Shown here in pieces: positions 7,310-16,461 of a DNA stretch of 35,517 nt. Both the position numbers and the translations under genes were made by a program. Below the pieces are notes generated by a model that ran no database searches, had not been told where the DNA came from, and worked only from the letters and a program-made list of their open reading frames with translations. This DNA is from Rhodospirillaceae bacterium (GTDB taxonomy: Bacteria; Pseudomonadota; Alphaproteobacteria; GCA-2721365), in contig PBKC01000004.1 in the NCBI GenBank assembly GCA_002721365.1, positions 8,230 to 43,746 of the forward strand. The letters are read 5' to 3'. Position 1 is the first letter of the stretch. Every line of letters starts with the position of its first letter.

Positions 7310-8599
7310 CTAGCGTTCGCGGAACGCCTCGGTCTTGAGCTTCAGCACCGGTTTCAGCAGATATTCCATCACCGACTTCTTGCCGGTGTGGATGTCGATC
7401 GTCGCCTGCATGCCCGGTGAGATCGGATACTCGTCCTCGGTCTCGCCCAGATAATTCTTGTCGGTCTCCGCCCGGACCTCGAAATAGGTCTCGCCCTGCT
7501 GGGTCGTATAGGTGTCGGCGGAGATGTAGGTGACCTCGCCCTCAAGTCCGCCGTAGCGGGCGTAGTCGTATGTCGACAGCTTGACGACCGCGTGCTGGCC
7601 GACGCGGACATAGCCGATGTCGATGGGGTTGAGGTGCCCCTGGATGACCAGATTGTCGGCCGTCGGAACGATCTCCATGATCGAATCGCCCGGCCTCAGG
7701 ACGCCGCCGATCGTGTTGTACTGCAGGTTCTTCACCACCCCGTCGATCGGGCTCACGATCGTGGTGCGGCGGGTCTTGTCGGAGGCGCGGAGCAGGGCTT
7801 CCCGCGCCCGCGCGATCTCGACCTCGCGCTGGCTCAGCTCTCCCAGCGCTTCGCGGCGGTAACTTTTTTCCTTCTCGGCGATGCGCTGGGTGGCCTCGTT
7901 CAGGGCCGCCTGCGCGCGGGTGATCGCCGGTCCGATGGCGGCAAGCTCGGTCTGCAGGCGCTCCACCGTCTGCTGCGCTTCCAGATAGTCGACACGCGAG
8001 ACGAGTTGCTGCGGCAGCAGGTCTTCGGCCATGGTGAGCCGTTCGCGGGCGACGGCCAGCTGATCGCGGAGACCCGACTGGCGCCGGATCGCTTCCTCGA
8101 GGTCGTCCTTCCGCTGGTTCACCTGCTCCTTCAGCACGCCGATGGTGCTTTCGAGCTCGCTGCGCCGCGCCTCGAAGGACTGGCTTTCCTGGCGGGCGAA
8201 CTCCGGACGGCGCGCCGCCACGTCCTCCGGAAACTGGAGGTCCTCGCCCGACGCTTCGGCTTCGAGCCGCGCGCGGGCGAGAAGCAGGGCATCGAGACTC
8301 ACTTCCAGCTCGTCCTCGCTCGCCTGCGAAGAGACTAGGTCGAGCTGCACCAGCGGCTCGCCCGCCGTCACATGGGCGCCGTCATGGACGAAGATCTGCT
8401 CGATGATCCCGCCTTCGAGATGCTGGATGACCTTGACCTCGCCCGAGGGAATGACCTCGCCGGTGGCGATCGAGACCTCTTCCAGGGTGGCGAACTGCGC
8501 CCAGACCAGGAAGGCGGTCAGCAACGCCATGATGGCCCAGCCGACGAAGCGGTAGTGCCGGACGGGCGTCGAGTCGGCGATCGTGTCGAGACGGCTCAT
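7310..8599 (-). CDS. Type I secretion membrane fusion protein (HlyD family)
   Basis: This 429-residue inner-membrane-anchored periplasmic adaptor connects the ABC exporter with the TolC channel. A cytoplasmic N-terminus is followed by one membrane helix (about 20-40, ending FLVWAQFATLEEVSIATGEV) and the HlyD signature around VIQHLEGGIIEQIFVHDG. A long coiled-coil region spans ~95-270. The C-terminal barrel carries VVSPIDGVVKNLQYNTIGG-type and IDIGYVRVGQHAVVKLS segments. The length matches RTX-type MFPs rather than the shorter efflux adaptors. Its ATG overlaps the stop of the ABC gene by 4 nt, indicating translational coupling. Confidence 0.92.
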   Translation of the reverse strand: MSRLDTIADSTPVRHYRFVGWAIMALLTAFLVWAQFATLEEVSIATGEVIPSGEVKVIQHLEGGIIEQIFVHDGAHVTAGEPLVQLDLVSSQASEDELEVSLDALLLARARLEAEASGEDLQFPEDVAARRPEFARQESQSFEARRSELESTIGVLKEQVNQRKDDLEEAIRRQSGLRDQLAVARERLTMAEDLLPQQLVSRVDYLEAQQTVERLQTELAAIGPAITRAQAALNEATQRIAEKEKSYRREALGELSQREVEIARAREALLRASDKTRRTTIVSPIDGVVKNLQYNTIGGVLRPGDSIMEIVPTADNLVIQGHLNPIDIGYVRVGQHAVVKLSTYDYARYGGLEGEVTYISADTYTTQQGETYFEVRAETDKNYLGETEDEYPISPGMQATIDIHTGKKSVMEYLLKPVLKLKTEAFRER

Positions 8600-10422
8600 G
8601 CCGATTCCTTGGCAAGCGGTGGCGGTGGCGGTTCGGACCGACCTTCGCCCTCATTCTCCGCCGGCGCTTCGCGCGGTTGCTGCGCGACGGCGGAGGTCGG
8701 ACGTCCCGCGGAGGTGCCCATAATCTTGGGCAGCACCTGCGGTGCCGGGCCGGCAAGGGCGACCCGGCCCTTGTCGAGGACGACGATGTTGCTGCAGGCC
8801 CGAAGCAGCGCCGGCGTATGGGTGACGACGATGATCGTGTGGGTCTCGGCGAGGCCGATCAGCGTGTCGCGCAAGGCGATTTCCGCCTCGGCGTCCAAGT
8901 TGCCGGAAGCCTCGTCCAGAAGCAGCACGGGCGGGTCGGACAGCATGGCCCGCGCGATGGCGATCCGCTGCCGCTGCCCGCCGGACAGACGGCTGCCCGC
9001 TTCGCCGATGTCGGTGGCGTAGCCTTCGGGGAGGTCGATCACATACTGGTGGACCCCGGCCATCTGGGCGGCGCGCAGGATCGCTTCGTCCTCGGCGTCG
9101 GGATGGGCCTTGGCGATGTTGTCGCGAATATTGCCGGCGAACAGGAAGCATTCCTGCGGCACGTAGCCGATCCAGCCGGAGAGCTCGCGGCGGGAGAACT
9201 GGCCGATATCGGCGCCATCGAGCAGGATGCGGCCCGCCGTCGGCGTGTAGAGCCCGTGCAGCAGCTTGACCAGAGTCGTCTTGCCGCTGCCGTTGCGGCC
9301 GACCAGGCCGGTGATGCCGCCCGGACCGATCTCCAGCTTGATACCGTCGAGGACCGGCTTCTGATCGGGGCCGTAGGCGAAAGAGACGTTCTCGATGCTG
9401 ATGCGGCCCTTGGGACGCTCCATCATCAGTGCCGACTGTTCGCGTTCGCTCTCGGCGGCGAAGGCCTCGCTCAGCCGGTCGAGCGACTGCTTGAAACCGG
9501 CGAGGTTGCGCCAGGTGTTCACCAGCTGGTTGAACGGCCCGATGATGCGGTTGCTCAACATCGTCGTGGCGATCAGCGAGCCCAGGGTGATCTTGTGCGC
9601 GATGATCGCAAGGGCGCCGACGGAGACCAGCGCGACTGTCGTCGACATCATCAGCACGAAGCCGAGGTTCACGTAGGTGTCGCCCCGACTGCCGCGGTGC
9701 ATCGACCGCTCGATGGTGTCGGCGTGGCGAGCTTCCCAGTCGGTCTTCACCGCCTGATCGAGCGCCAACGCCTTGATGGTGGTGCGTCCGTGAACGACCT
9801 CGGACAGCAGGGCGTCGCGGTTCAGGCTGGCGTTCTTTTCGTCGCGCAGAGCGTGATCGACCACCGACCCCGACCGCCAGGCGAGCAGAAGGAACAACGG
9901 CAGCATGATCAGCAGGACCCACGCGATCGGCGCGGCGACGATGAAGATGACGATGATGAACAGCACGGCGAAGGGCAGGTCCGTGACCAGCACCGCCGAG
10001 GGGCCGGAGAAGAGGTTCCGGACCACGTCCGCGTCGCGGAACAAGGTCTGCCAGTAGGTCGCCCCGCGGGCCTCCAGAACTCTGAGCGGCAACGACAGGA
10101 TCTTGTGGAACAGCCGGCGCCCCAGCACGACGTCGATCCGCACCGCGACGCGCTGCAGGATACGGCTGCGCGCCTGACGCAGGATGAAATCGAACATGAT
10201 CGCGACCATGACGCCGATCGCCAAAGCCGCCAAAGTGGTGAGTCCGGAGTAGAACACCACCCGGTCGTACACCTGCAGCACGAAGACGGGGATCGTCAGC
10301 GCCAGCAGGTTGACGAACAACGACACCACGAAGACCTCGCGGAACGCCGGCAGCACCGGCTTCAGCACCTCACGGAGCCAACGGTTGCGGACAGTTGAGG
10401 GTTTGGACATCGCGGGTTTCAT
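8596..10422 (-). CDS. Type I secretion ABC transporter (permease-ATPase)
   Basis: This 608-residue fused exporter powers one-step secretion of proteins across both membranes. The membrane domain (about 30-310) is followed by the nucleotide-binding domain. That domain carries Walker A GRNGSGKTT, signature LSGGQRQRIAIARAM, Walker B VLLLDEASGNLD and H-loop VVTHTP. There is no N-terminal peptidase C39 or C39-like domain; the protein goes almost straight into the first helix, as in PrtD/LapB-like subgroups lacking it. The C-terminal 45 residues are Pro/Glu-rich and probably disordered. The first ATG (10422) and a second at 10410 are both possible. It heads an operon with the HlyD adaptor and methyltransferase and is divergent from the TolC gene. 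Confidence 0.93.
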   Translation of the reverse strand: MKPAMSKPSTVRNRWLREVLKPVLPAFREVFVVSLFVNLLALTIPVFVLQVYDRVVFYSGLTTLAALAIGVMVAIMFDFILRQARSRILQRVAVRIDVVLGRRLFHKILSLPLRVLEARGATYWQTLFRDADVVRNLFSGPSAVLVTDLPFAVLFIIVIFIVAAPIAWVLLIMLPLFLLLAWRSGSVVDHALRDEKNASLNRDALLSEVVHGRTTIKALALDQAVKTDWEARHADTIERSMHRGSRGDTYVNLGFVLMMSTTVALVSVGALAIIAHKITLGSLIATTMLSNRIIGPFNQLVNTWRNLAGFKQSLDRLSEAFAAESEREQSALMMERPKGRISIENVSFAYGPDQKPVLDGIKLEIGPGGITGLVGRNGSGKTTLVKLLHGLYTPTAGRILLDGADIGQFSRRELSGWIGYVPQECFLFAGNIRDNIAKAHPDAEDEAILRAAQMAGVHQYVIDLPEGYATDIGEAGSRLSGGQRQRIAIARAMLSDPPVLLLDEASGNLDAEAEIALRDTLIGLAETHTIIVVTHTPALLRACSNIVVLDKGRVALAGPAPQVLPKIMGTSAGRPTSAVAQQPREAPAENEGEGRSEPPPPPLAKESA

Positions 10423-10518
10423 TTTAATGTCGCCCGGTTAACCTATCATTGCCGGCGAACCAGTTAAAAGGCGGCCTCTCACCACTTTCAAAAGGCCACG
10501 GAACGCTTTGAAATCGCG

Positions 10519-10547
10519 TTGAAAGCGAGAGGGCCCTCTGCTAGGGT
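10519..10547 (+). promoter_or_regulatory. Candidate promoter of the TolC-like gene with palindromic spacer
   Basis: TTGAAA (10519-10524) and TAGGGT (10542-10547) are separated by exactly 17 nt. The spacer holds a perfect 12-bp palindrome AGAGGGCCCTCT (10528-10539), well placed for a repressor to cover the promoter. Confidence 0.4.
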
Positions 10548-10606
10548 GCATGCTGATCTTCGGGGGTGGGGAGTCTAGCCCCGTGGATGGGATTGAGGGG
10601 CAGTAC

Positions 10607-12496
10607 ATGAGATTTTCGAAGCTCGGGCCGGGTTTGCTGTGCGCCGCGACTTTCTTGTGGTCGGGGGCGTCTCAAGCACAATCGCTGGAGGACGCTGCGG
10701 CTCACCTCCTCGCTTCTCATCCGCAGATCCGGGCCGGTGAGGCCAATGTGCTCGCTGCGGAGCAGGGGGTCAAGCGAGCGTTCTCGGGCTATCTTCCCAA
10801 GGTCGATCTGCGCGGCAGCTACGGCTACGAGCACGTGGACAGCCCGGCACGGCGCGCCGTCGAGGGGACACCCTCCAGCATGCCGGCGCAGACCGCCAGC
10901 GTCACCGTCACGCAGAACCTGTTCAACGGCTTCCGAACCCAGGCGGAGCACAGCTCGGCCGAAACGGACGTTCAGCTCAATGAGGCCGATCTCGAATCCA
11001 CCACGCAGTCGGTGCTCTTCGAAGGCGTCTCGTCCTATCTCGACGTGATGCGCCGGCGGGAGCAGGTGTCGCTCGCCCTCGCCAACGTGCGTACGATCCA
11101 GCAGCAGCTGAACCTCGAGGACGAGCGCGTTCAGCGTGGTTCGGGTATCGCGGTCGACGTGCTGCTCGCCAAGTCGCGCCTGCAGACGGCGAAGGAACGG
11201 CTGGTCGCTTTCCAGGGCGAGATGGAGAACGCCGTCAGCCGCTATCAGCAGGTGTTCGATGCGGTGCCGGATCCAGGGACGATGGTGACGCCGGACCTGC
11301 CGGTGGCGCTTCTGCCCGCGGATGTCAACGAGGCGATCAAGATCGCCCTCGCCGAGAATCCCTCGGTAAAGAGCAGCAACCGGTCTGTTGACCTCGCCGA
11401 CCTTCAGAAGGAGGTCGCGCGGGCGGACTACTACCCCACCCTCGATCTCGTCGCCGAGTATGCTTACGAGCATGATCTCGCCGGTGTCCTCGGGCCACGC
11501 CGCGACATCACCGTTGGTGTCCAGGCCGCGTGGGAGATCTTCTCGGGCTTCGCGACCGACGCCAGTGTCTCGGAAGCCGCCTACCTGCACCGCGCCAGCA
11601 TGGACAACCATCTGTTCGTGAACCGCAAGGTGGTCGAGCAGGTGGCGATCGCGTGGCAGAACCTGAAGACGGCGCGCGACCGGGTCCTGTTGCTGGAAAA
11701 CGCGGTCAACATCGCCAGTGAGGTGCATAGCTCTTTCCGTCAGCTCCGCGACGCCGGGCAGGCGACCGCCTTCGAGGTGTTGGATTCGCAGAACGAAATC
11801 TTCGACGCTGCGATCAACCTCGAAGCCGCGCAGTTCGATGCCCGGGTGGCCGTCTACCAGCTGCTTCAGGCCATGGGCCGGCTGACGATCGGCAATATCC
11901 GCGGCGAGGGCGACAATCGGCCGATTGCCGAAATCATGCGCGAACTGCGGATGAAGGAAGAGGCGGCCGCGAATAGCGACGGTATCCAGCCCGCGGCTTA
12001 TTCCGACGATGCGCCCATGCCGTCGGCGACGGCTATGCCGGCCGAGGCGGAAGCAGCGCCCGCTGCCGATCTGGAGCCGATGGCCGGCGCCGGTGTCGAA
12101 GCCGCCGAACAGGTTCAGGCTACGCCGTCTGCTGCCGATCATGCTGCGACGGGTGCGCGTCCGATGGAGCCGGCCGCCGGTTCGGACATGGCCATGCAGG
12201 CCGGTGGCAGCCGCATGGCGACGCCGGGCCGCGAGGATCGGGTGACGACCGAAGCGGAGATCGCCCCGCCGGCTATGCCGACCGTCTCGACCGAACGGCG
12301 CGAGCCGGCTGCGGTCGCGGTGGCTGAGCGCCCGGCAGCGGCTGATACTTATGTCATCCCGACGATGACCGTGCCGCCGGCGCCGACCTATGAAGAGTCG
12401 GCCACCGCCAGCGCGCTTCTGGACAGCGGCAATCTCAGCGACGAAGACGCAGCTCTGGTTTCACGGAACCTGCAGCGCCACTGGCCTTACGAATAG
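10607..12496 (+). CDS. TolC-like outer membrane channel of the type I secretion system
   Basis: This 629-residue protein is an outer membrane efflux/secretion channel. ATG 10607 is chosen because GAGGGG lies 6 nt upstream and a clear signal peptide follows (hydrophobic LLCAATFLW, cleavage near SQA). Two OEP repeats span about residues 26-430, with the typical SYLDVMRRREQVSLALANV, QRGSGIAVDVLLAKSRL and QAAWEIFSGFATDASVSEA segments. The last ~180 residues form an unusual Ala/Pro/Met-rich low-complexity tail not seen in ordinary TolC (about 430 residues mature). It is divergent from the ABC/HlyD genes, so the three parts of the exporter form one locus. Confidence 0.9.
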   Translation: MRFSKLGPGLLCAATFLWSGASQAQSLEDAAAHLLASHPQIRAGEANVLAAEQGVKRAFSGYLPKVDLRGSYGYEHVDSPARRAVEGTPSSMPAQTASVTVTQNLFNGFRTQAEHSSAETDVQLNEADLESTTQSVLFEGVSSYLDVMRRREQVSLALANVRTIQQQLNLEDERVQRGSGIAVDVLLAKSRLQTAKERLVAFQGEMENAVSRYQQVFDAVPDPGTMVTPDLPVALLPADVNEAIKIALAENPSVKSSNRSVDLADLQKEVARADYYPTLDLVAEYAYEHDLAGVLGPRRDITVGVQAAWEIFSGFATDASVSEAAYLHRASMDNHLFVNRKVVEQVAIAWQNLKTARDRVLLLENAVNIASEVHSSFRQLRDAGQATAFEVLDSQNEIFDAAINLEAAQFDARVAVYQLLQAMGRLTIGNIRGEGDNRPIAEIMRELRMKEEAAANSDGIQPAAYSDDAPMPSATAMPAEAEAAPAADLEPMAGAGVEAAEQVQATPSAADHAATGARPMEPAAGSDMAMQAGGSRMATPGREDRVTTEAEIAPPAMPTVSTERREPAAVAVAERPAAADTYVIPTMTVPPAPTYEESATASALLDSGNLSDEDAALVSRNLQRHWPYE

Positions 12497-12543
12497 ACGA
12501 ACCACGTTGGGGCTCGGCCGGAGATCGGCGAGCCTGCTTTTCC

Positions 12544-12581
12544 AAGGGCGGAACCGGTGGACGTAGACCGGTTCCGCCCTT
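12544..12581 (+). terminator. Strong hairpin terminator after the TolC-like gene
   Basis: A perfect 15-bp stem (12544-12558 with 12567-12581) has an 8-nt loop, followed by ATCTCTTGC. It has AA at the 5' side and TT at the 3' side. Confidence 0.8.
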
Positions 12582-12778
12582 ATCTCTTGCGGGACGCCGG
12601 TTTCGCGCTTGGACAAGCGCGGCGCCGGTGCCGGTCCTGAAGTCAGACTCGATCATCTTCGCTGTCGTTCGCCGGAAAGGCGCCTGCCGGGCGTTGAAGT
12701 GGCGGACTCCCGCCTTTACCAGACGGCTGCCGTGGCCGGAGACGGTGACAGTGCAAAATCTTCGCTGAGGAGCCGCCT

Positions 12779-13456
12779 TTGACGGCCAGTCCCTGGCGGC
12801 CCGATCCGCCCGCCGCCAATCCGCCGATGTTCAATCTGACTCCGATGGTCAAGCGCCTGGCGATCGTCACCGTGGCTCTTCACATCATCCGCATCGTCCT
12901 GCCGCCGGAATGGCAGCAATTGTGGATCCTGAACTTCGGTTTCGTTCCCGCCTACTACACGGTTGCGGATCGTTTCCTGATCCCGGCCGTGCTGGCGCCG
13001 ATCACGCATCAGTTCGTGCACGGCGGCTTCCTTCATCTCGGCCTCAACATGGTGATGCTGGTCGCGTTCGGGACGGGTGTCGAGCGCACCCTGGGCGGCC
13101 GCCGGATGCTTCTGTTCTATCTGGTCTGCGGGATCTTCGGCGCGGCCTTTCACCTTGTCGTCTATCCGACCAGCGTCGTCCCCGTGGTCGGGGCGTCGGG
13201 GGCGATCAGCGGGCTGTTCGGCGGTATTCTCAGACTCGTCGCCGTCCGGGCACGGCAGATGGGCCGGGTCGTCCGGCTGCTCCCCGCGGCTGCCGTTTGG
13301 ATCGGTCTCGCCCTCATGACGGGCTTCATCGGCATGCCGGGGACGGGCGGGGCGTCGGTCGCATGGGCGGCCCATGTCGGCGGCTTCCTTGCCGGGCTCG
13401 CTCTGTTCGGCTTTTTCGTGCCGCGCTACGACCGACGTCCGCCGCCGTCACCTTAG
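12779..13456 (+). CDS. Rhomboid family intramembrane serine protease
   Basis: This 225-residue polytopic protein carries the rhomboid catalytic pair: Ser140 in GASGAISG and His199 in AAHVGGFLAG. His86 and Asn90 in the oxyanion region (HGGFLHLGLNM) are also present. The loop-1 block between helices 1 and 2 is present, and about six hydrophobic segments are visible. The start is an uncommon TTG at 12779, supported by GAGGAG 6 nt upstream. The first ATG in frame (12827) lacks a ribosome site. Rhomboids cleave membrane-anchored proteins; the substrate is unknown. It is convergent with the epimerase gene, with only 12 nt between them. Confidence 0.9.
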   Translation: MTASPWRPDPPAANPPMFNLTPMVKRLAIVTVALHIIRIVLPPEWQQLWILNFGFVPAYYTVADRFLIPAVLAPITHQFVHGGFLHLGLNMVMLVAFGTGVERTLGGRRMLLFYLVCGIFGAAFHLVVYPTSVVPVVGASGAISGLFGGILRLVAVRARQMGRVVRLLPAAAVWIGLALMTGFIGMPGTGGASVAWAAHVGGFLAGLALFGFFVPRYDRRPPPSP

Positions 13457-13468
13457 ATCGAGATCGGC

Positions 13469-14440
13469 TCAGGCGATGCCGTCGGCGCTGACCTTCCCGT
13501 CCGCGAGCAGCGCGCGGAAGCGGGCGAGCGTCTCTTTGACGCCGTCTTCCAGCGAGACCGTCCCGTAGTCGCCGAGATAGCTGCGGATCGGATCGTCGGA
13601 GAGATCGGCCGGAAAGGGGAGTGGCGAGCCGGTGCAGGTAACCTTCGCGTCCGGGACCAGTCCTTCGATGATGGCGAGCTTGGCTTCGACGGTCGACGGA
13701 ATCCCGTTCAGGTCGAACACGGGGGCATCGTCCCGTTCCTTCGATACCGCTTTCAGGAAGGCGGCGGCCGCTTCGCCGGCGTGGACATAGGGAACCGCGC
13801 CGCAGAAGGGGACGGTGTAGGGCTTGCCGGCCGCGGCCGCGAGGATGGCGACGGTCGTTTTGGACGTCATCCCCTGGTCGCGACCGACGCCATAGACGAC
13901 GCCGGGACGGATGCCGACACTCGGCACCTTCCAGTCCTGAAGATAGACCTTGGCGATCATCTCGTCGCAGAGCTTGTAGGCGCCGTACAGGGTGGCGAGG
14001 AAATGCTCCTCCGGCCCCATGCCATGGATGCCGACCGAGCTCGCATAGGCGACGCGCTTCAGGCCGGCATGACGCGCGGCTTCCATGACGTTCACCGTGC
14101 CGACGACGTTGACCTTGGCGCCGGCGACCGGATCGGCGATGCAGAACGGCACCTGAAGCGCCGCAAGATGGACGATCGCCCGGATGCCTTCGTCGCGCAC
14201 CACGGCGGCCACGGTTTCGGTGTCGCCTATGTCGCCGGTGCGCCAGGTGACGGTGTCGAGCGCTTCCGGGGATAGCAGGAGGTTGGGGCGGCTCTTGTCC
14301 TCGGTCAGGTCGAAGGCCACGGCCGGAACGCCCGCATCGGTCAGCAGCTTCAGCGCCCAGCTTCCGATGCAGCCGCCTGCCCCCGTGACGAGGACCGGGC
14401 CGTCATAGTCCTTCGCGTCGACCTTGAATGCTTCGGCCAT
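13469..14440 (-). CDS. NAD(P)-dependent epimerase/dehydratase (extended SDR)
   Basis: This 323-residue protein has the N-terminal dinucleotide motif VLVTGAGGCIGSWALKLL (G-x2-G-x2-G) and an acidic residue ending strand 2 (AFDLTED). The catalytic triad pattern is Ser in YASSVGIHG and Tyr-x3-Lys in YGAYKLCDEM. The substrate-binding half contains VGIRPGVVYGVGRD. It belongs to the sugar-nucleotide epimerase/reductase superfamily; the substrate cannot be assigned. ATG 14440 is preferred, with GGAG and AGGAG upstream. The longer frame (to 14590) has no family support. Confidence 0.9.
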   Translation of the reverse strand: MAEAFKVDAKDYDGPVLVTGAGGCIGSWALKLLTDAGVPAVAFDLTEDKSRPNLLLSPEALDTVTWRTGDIGDTETVAAVVRDEGIRAIVHLAALQVPFCIADPVAGAKVNVVGTVNVMEAARHAGLKRVAYASSVGIHGMGPEEHFLATLYGAYKLCDEMIAKVYLQDWKVPSVGIRPGVVYGVGRDQGMTSKTTVAILAAAAGKPYTVPFCGAVPYVHAGEAAAAFLKAVSKERDDAPVFDLNGIPSTVEAKLAIIEGLVPDAKVTCTGSPLPFPADLSDDPIRSYLGDYGTVSLEDGVKETLARFRALLADGKVSADGIA

Positions 14441-14677
14441 CGCCGCGCTCCTCTCCCTATGATTAGAAATGTTCTGCGGGGCACCGATAGCCGATCCGCC
14501 CGCGCACAGGCAAGCGCCTCTCGGGCCGGGGTGCCGATCCGTGTTCGAATACGGCGCTCGGACGGAGGTGGCGAGCACGCGGGTCGACATCGACCGGGCG
14601 GATCGGCGTCGTCGCGCGTTCTTTATGGCCGGAGGGCTGATTCACGCCCGACGGGGTCGAATCGAAAGAGGCGACGG

Positions 14678-15757
14678 ATGAAGATCTTCGAATGCCAGAA
14701 CTGCGGTCAGCTGCTGTTTTTCGACAATACCGTCTGCGAGAAATGCGGGCATGCGCTCGGCTATCACGCGGCGCGGGGCATCCTGACGGCGTTGGAGGCG
14801 GATGGGAACGGTGCATGGCGTCCTCTGGCGGCGCCTGAGGAATCGATGCGGTCTTGCGCCAATGCGGCCTATGGCGCCTGCAACTGGCTCGTCCCCGCAT
14901 CGGCGGAATCACCGTTTTGCGACGCCTGCATCCTCAACCGGACGATTCCCGATCTCGGCCTCCAGGAAAACGTGGTGCTCTGGCAGCGCCTGGAACTCGC
15001 CAAGCATCGTCTGGTTTACGGGCTGCAGCGCTTCGGCCTCCCGATCGCGGCGCGTGCCGAGGGGTATCGGTCGGGGCTCGCCTTCGACTTCCTGTCCGAT
15101 GCTGGCCCCTCGTTTCAAGAGAGCCAGACCGTCATGACCGGCCATGCGGAAGGCGTCATCACCATAAACATCGCCGAAGCCGACGAGATCGTCCGCACTC
15201 GGAACCGGGAGAACATGGCCGAGCCGTATCGGACCGTTCTGGGCCATTTCCGCCACGAGGTCGGTCACCACTATTGGGAACGGCTGGTGCGGGACGGGCC
15301 CGCGCTCGACGCGTGCCGCCGGCTTTTCGGCGACGAGACGGAGGACTACACCGAGGCGCTGGAACGGCATTATGGCAACGGTCCGCCAATGGACTGGCCG
15401 CAGCGGTTCGTCAGCGCTTACGCAAGCAGCCATCCCTGGGAGGACTGGGCCGAGACCTGGGCCCATTACATGCACATCGTCGATACGTTGGAGACCGCGC
15501 ACGCGTTTGGCCTGACGCTGAAACCGAAGGCGGGCCGCGATCCCGCCCTCGCGGCGGAGGCCGACTTCGATCCTTACCGGGAACCCGACTTCGACCGGCT
15601 GATGGCTCCGTGGCTGCCCCTCATCTACGCCGCCAACAGCCTCAACCGGAGCATGGGGCAGCCCGACCTCTATCCCTTCGTGATCCCGCCGGCGGTTATC
15701 GACAAGCTGCGCTTTATCCACGGCGTGGTGCAGGACAATGTTGTGGGCGACCGATGA
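14678..15757 (+). CDS. Zinc-ribbon putative zinc-binding metallopeptidase
   Basis: This 359-residue protein opens with a zinc ribbon (Cys6, Cys9, Cys20, Cys23) and a second cysteine cluster (Cys60, 68, 81, 84). A gluzincin-like motif HEVGHHYWERL follows (His193, Glu194, His197), with a later acidic segment WEDWAETWAHYMH that could supply the third ligand. The arrangement matches the family annotated as putative zinc-binding peptidase (Peptidase_Mx). Its substrate and cell role are unknown. ATG 14678 has AGAGG 6 nt upstream. The open frame extends back to 14459, but that part is arginine-rich and does not look like protein. Confidence 0.88.
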   Translation: MKIFECQNCGQLLFFDNTVCEKCGHALGYHAARGILTALEADGNGAWRPLAAPEESMRSCANAAYGACNWLVPASAESPFCDACILNRTIPDLGLQENVVLWQRLELAKHRLVYGLQRFGLPIAARAEGYRSGLAFDFLSDAGPSFQESQTVMTGHAEGVITINIAEADEIVRTRNRENMAEPYRTVLGHFRHEVGHHYWERLVRDGPALDACRRLFGDETEDYTEALERHYGNGPPMDWPQRFVSAYASSHPWEDWAETWAHYMHIVDTLETAHAFGLTLKPKAGRDPALAAEADFDPYREPDFDRLMAPWLPLIYAANSLNRSMGQPDLYPFVIPPAVIDKLRFIHGVVQDNVVGDR

Positions 15758-15796
15758 CTTGACGGTCCAAGGGTCCGCCGAACGACCCGGTCAGGT

Positions 15797-16126
15797 CTAG
15801 TCTTCGCGATCTCGCCGGCGGCGGGACTGAACGATGGCCGCAGCGCCGACCAGGGCCGGGGGACCCAGCAGATAGGCAGCCAGAATCAGGAGGCGCCGGA
15901 CGGCATCGGCCGCGTCCTCCTTGAAGCTCTCGGTGCGAAAGCTCTGAACGCAGCCTTCTTCGGGGGACAGGAACGTATTGGTCGGCCCCTCGGGGCAGTT
16001 CTCGACGTTGCGTTCATATTGCTGCGTCGCGTCGACATAAGTGTTCACCGCTTCGACGGCGTCGTCACCCATCACCAGGGCGCCGCCGATGATCCATCCC
16101 GAAATAAGCAGAATCCACAGCTTCAT
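15797..16126 (-). CDS. Small two-helix membrane protein, unknown function
   Basis: This 109-residue protein has an N-terminal hydrophobic segment (about 3-19, WILLISGWIIGGALVMG) and a C-terminal one (about 82-102) ending in an arginine-rich tail. The middle loop carries two cysteines (NCPEG and EGCVQ) that could form a periplasmic disulfide. I do not recognise the family. Convergent with the metallopeptidase gene. Confidence 0.6.
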   Translation of the reverse strand: MKLWILLISGWIIGGALVMGDDAVEAVNTYVDATQQYERNVENCPEGPTNTFLSPEEGCVQSFRTESFKEDAADAVRRLLILAAYLLGPPALVGAAAIVQSRRRRDRED

Positions 16127-16461
16127 CTGGCGTCCACTCTAACGGAGCCGGGCATCCGTTGAAACCGGCGAGCCGGTCCGAAGTCGGAGCCGGTGCGCCG
16201 AATACGATTGGCCCGATCGGCCTCCGACGAGGCGGGACGGCAGGATCCGCTCGCCGATCGAAACTACAAGTCCTGCCCGTAGCGCGTTGAACCGTAAAAT
16301 TGACTATTATCAGGGGGTGCAATGCGCGTTTGATACGGGGAAGGCCATCACGGTGTGATAGCTTTACTATTCGTCCAAAATGTGACACTTCCTTATAGGG
16401 TAATCTTGTCGCCCTTCTGCAACGCTAAGGCGAGTGAGTCACAATAAAAATGATGTGTGAC

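Noticed and set aside
8677..10398. 573-codon plus-strand frame opposite the ABC transporter
   Set aside because: The minus-strand ABC exporter has every ATPase motif intact; the plus frame is Asp/Arg/His/Gln-rich without any motif.
10541..12142. 533-codon minus-strand frame over the TolC-like gene
   Set aside because: It is a shadow of the TolC-like gene: high Arg/His content, no recognisable fold, and the plus-strand gene has signal peptide, domains and ribosome site.
14459..14677. N-terminal extension of the zinc-ribbon metallopeptidase
   Set aside because: The extension is Arg/Ser-rich with no domain, while ATG 14678 has AGAGG and begins directly at the zinc ribbon.
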